Origin: Cryptomeria japonica
Taxonomy: Eukaryota; Streptophyta; Pinopsida; Cupressales; Cupressaceae
Length of the DNA: 64,000 nt
Reading direction: 5' to 3'
Assembly: GCF_030272615.1 (NCBI RefSeq)
Contig: NC_081409.1
Coordinates: 878,443,220 to 878,507,219 of the forward strand
The notes below the pieces were generated by a model. It was given only the letters and a program-made list of their open reading frames with translations. It was not told where the DNA came from and ran no database searches. The position numbers and the translations under genes are program-made. Positions 61,065-64,000 of this stretch are shown here, one piece after another. Positions within the stretch are counted from its first letter, which is position 1; the number at the start of each line of letters is the position of its first letter.

Positions 61065-62532
61065 TGTTGGCATATTGGCATAACTGATGATGAGATAATG
61101 ATGTACCATTAAAAGATTGTTGGTGATGATATATTTGACTTTATGATCAGTTATTTATGTTGTCATTGATGGCAACCATGTTTATGTATGTTTGGTAAGT
61201 CATATCGATAATGAATTGAGTTGGATAGAAAAACTACTAAGTAGCAGTCAACTGGTAAGCAAGAACACAGAGAAGATGGTTGTGGTAAAGATCTGTGTTG
61301 AGTTAGGTGTTGCGGTTTGGAATGTATTCTTATGACATTGTAATAAGTCTATAAAAGCAACTGCATCAAGTTTGGAGAACTAAAAGTCATGTTTGTAATT
61401 GGTTGTTGTATATTCCATGTAGGGTTTAAGAATCGGTAACAAAATCATTTGACCGGTGATGATTTATGGTTGGGCGGTGGATTCTATCATGTTCTTGACT
61501 TTGTGATGACATGTCAGAAACCATGTGAAGTGATAAGATATTGTTTTGGTGCAATCAAGGATTGAATTTCTTGGGAAATAGAAAAGTGCTTAGCAGAGTG
61601 TGATAAGGGTTTGATAGCTTATCAGATCAATGTGTGGTGGTGAACTATGATCATCCAACGGTTGTAATTGTCTTGTAATTTGTTGTAATGATCTATATTG
61701 ATGATCTGTAATGATTTGTAATGATCTGCTAAGATCTATAATGTAAATTTATTGTAAGCTATGGTTATGTAACCAAACTAGTTGAAATGTGTATTTAGGT
61801 CAAATTTGTGATGATTTATTGTGTCAGTGATTAGAGAAGAAGAGTGTGTCGAACTAGTTTGAGGTGTCTGCAAAAGTGAAGCAGATCGGAATTGAATAGG
61901 ATCTATACAAGCAAGCAGATAGTGTTGTAAACCAAATCATTTATATGTTGTTCCCTAACAGTTGTAGTAGTATTGAAATCCCTTAACTGGGTAGGTCCTA
62001 ATAGGCCTGATCTTGTAAATCCCTTCACCGGGTGGCTCATTAACTTGGGTTTAAATATTTTAACAAGGTTACTCCTAACAGGGTAAAGCTCCTAGCAGGA
62101 CTAAGGTGTAAATCCCTTGACCAAGTGACTCTTAACAGGGTCTTCTCTTAACTGGGCATTGTTGTAAAGCTCCTAATTGGGCTAGGCTCCTAACATGGTG
62201 CATTCTAAAAGAGTGCATATTTTGTGGGTACCAATTCCCACTGTGGTTTTTCCCATTTGGGTTTCCACGTGAAAAATCTTAGTGTTCATATGGTGGATGA
62301 TTTGTTTATGTGATGATTTGATGTCTTTATTATATTTGCATGTTGATGAACATTTGAGTAGCTACCAATAATGCTTTTGTAGATTAGTTTTAAAGACTAT
62401 TTGATTTGGTACCAGTATCGGTTATGAACCGTATTCAACAAGTATTTTCGGTTTGGTAAAAGTTCTTAGTTTATTGTTAATATTGATTCTTCCCCCCCCC
62501 CCCCCAGTATTAACTGGATCCTCACATTAACA
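61065..62532 (+). repeat. 3' LTR of copia element F
   Basis: 1,468 bases, pairing with 55,386-56,852. A long C tract (about 62,493-62,506) precedes the end. Confidence 0.95.
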
Positions 62533-64000
62533 GTTTCATGATGATGCAACAAGGAGTGGTCCTTGGCCACTACATCTCTCAAAATGGAATACAGGTAGAC
62601 AGGTAGATCCAGCCAAGATTGCAGTCATTTCTAGTCTTCCTACACCTGCAAAGCAAAAGGATGTCAAAAATTTTCTAGGACATGAAGGGTATTATAGGCA
62701 ATTCATAAAAGACCAGCAAAATTGCAGCACCACTTTATAGCCTTTTGACTAAGCATGCAAAATTTCATTGGACAAAGGATTGTGACAAAGCATTCTCTAA
62801 TCTAAAAGGAGCATTAACACAAGCACCTGTGCTTAAAGGTCCTAATTGGGAACTTCCATTCCACATTCATATAGATGCATCTGATTATGCAATAGGAGTT
62901 GTTTTGGTCCAAAAAGAGGCATCAGTTGAACATGCAATCTATTTTATCAGCAAGAACCTACAAGGGGCTCAGTTTAACTACACAGTGACAGAGAAACAAA
63001 TGTTGGCAATCATATATGCCCTCAACAAATTCAGGCATTATATCATAAGATATCAGATCTTTACCCATATTGATCATGCAACAATCAAATATCTTATGAA
63101 TAAGTTGTTGATCACAAAGAGATTGGCAAGATGGTTATTGTTGATGCAGGAATTTGATATCACCATAATTGACAAGCCTGGCAAAGATTATGTTGTAGCA
63201 GATTTCTTATCTAGATTGACTACATCAGAAGATACTCGGGTAATTGATGACTCTTTCCCTGATGAGAACTTGTTTTCAATCAATGTTCCTACACCTTGGT
63301 ATGTAGACATAGCAAACTATTTGGTTGCAGGGAAGGTGTCTCCTCACTTCTCTCCAAAAGAGAGGAGAATTCTCATTGAGAAAACTTTCCCTTTCTCATG
63401 GATTGAAGGATATTTGTTCTACACTGGACAAAATCATGTGATGAGGAGATGTGTCAGAGAAGATGAAACCTATGACAATTTGCATACATGTCATGATGAA
63501 CCCTGTGGAGGACATTTTGTTGCAAAAAGGATAGCAATGAAAATTTTCAACATAGGTTATAATTGGCCCACACTTCATAAAGATGTAAGAAAGTACACAA
63601 GGAAGTGTGATAGATGTCAAAGAATGGGATGACCAACAAAATTAGATGAGATGCCACTCTACCCTCAAGTTTCTATCACACCATTTGACAAATGGGGCTT
63701 GGATTTTGTAGGACCAATTGATCCACCATCAAATGGTAAGTCCTATATCCTAGTATGTACTGACTATATCACTAAATGGGTTGAAGTTAAGGCCATAAAA
63801 CATGCAAGGGATAATAAGGTTGCAAAATTTCTTTATGAGGATATTTTCACAAGATATGGAGCTCCAAGGGAGATAGTGACAGATCAAGGAGCTCGATTTA
63901 CATCAACCCTTGTTAAAGCACTAGTTAATGAATATAATGTTAGGCATCAGAAATCTACCCCTTATCATCCTCAAGAAAATGGGCAAGTTGAGGTAACCAA
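62533..64000 (+). pseudogene. Element G: RT end, RNase H, integrase (cut by window edge)
   Basis: Resumes as FMMQQGVVLGHYISQNGIQ. An 8-base tandem insertion near 62,597 (GTAGACAG) and a 2-base loss near 62,713 shift the frame. From 62,745 a 295-codon frame holds KFHWTKDCDKAFSNLKGAL; RNase H with HIHIDASDYAIG, VTEKQMLAI and THIDHATIKYL; and the integrase HHCC zinc module with CHDEPCGGHF and KCDRCQRMG. TGA at 63,630 replaces a likely Arg codon. The integrase core then continues to the window end: WGLDFVGPID (first Asp), VTDQGARF (second Asp) and ENGQVEV (Glu). The catalytic triad is therefore complete as read. Confidence 0.94.

Larger units (their letters stand above)
55386..62532 (+). mobile_element. 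Copia element F nested in the RT gene of gypsy element G
   Basis: LTRs lie at 55,386-56,852 and 61,065-62,532, both TGTTGGCATATTGG to CACATTAACA. Target duplication is GTTTT (55,381-55,385) and GTTTC (62,533-62,537), one transition apart. Removing F with one duplication restores the G reading frame at the Cys-Phe-Met-Met region. The primer site TGGTATCAGAGC is at 56,855-56,866 and the polypurine tract AAAGGGGGAGAA at 61,053-61,064. The first 140 LTR bases differ at about 8 percent by eye. Confidence 0.96.

Noticed and set aside
1-64000. TAG reassigned to Gln or read through
   Set aside because: Many TAGs fall where Gln is expected, but TGA and TAA decay at Arg, Trp and Gln codons occurs too, so cytosine decay is the simpler explanation.

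Overview
This window is a stack of plant LTR retrotransposons inserted into one another. I found no ordinary host gene, tRNA, rRNA or CRISPR array. Plant Ty1/copia elements with tRNA-iMet primer sites, plant Ty3/gypsy elements, a plant mobile domain gene and five-deep nesting point to a large seed-plant genome. A conifer is plausible, but the species cannot be fixed from the sequence. Nearly every coding frame is broken. Most breaks are in-frame TAG, TAA or TGA where the family has Gln (CAG/CAA), Arg (CGA) or Trp (TGG), as expected from C-to-T decay of methylated DNA.

Left half (about 1-44,100). A minus-strand copia element (1-3,823) runs off the left edge. Next comes a degenerate unknown coding unit, E (3,824-9,065, resuming near 42,813), which carries a solo copia LTR (6,428-7,803). 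E is split by a gypsy-type element A (5' LTR at 9,066, gag-protease 10,601-13,699, 3' LTR from 34,908) with no reverse transcriptase or integrase. A is split by copia element B (14,197-34,511, minus strand, target duplication CCTCT). B's integrase is split by a young gypsy element C (18,502-31,201, minus strand). A's 3' LTR is split by element D (35,815-42,429, minus strand, target duplication ATAAT).

Right half (44,100-64,000). There is a truncated minus-strand copia element (44,105-48,733), a poorly explained stretch (48,734-49,975), and a solo copia LTR with perfect ATTTT duplications (49,976-51,543). An Athila-like gypsy element G (about 51,760 to the window end) is interrupted in its RT gene by copia element F (55,386-62,532).

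Most unusual content. C carries, on the strand opposite gag, a plant mobile domain gene with what looks like a real intron. The intron holds an array of short hairpins whose stems covary, and C also carries roughly 20-bp-phased CACAGACGCG arrays. D has LTRs, a primer site, a polypurine tract and a gag-like gene, but in place of pol it has a single 1,048-codon frame of unknown function with its own TATA-like box. A, C and D all appear to be non-autonomous and would depend on enzymes from other elements.
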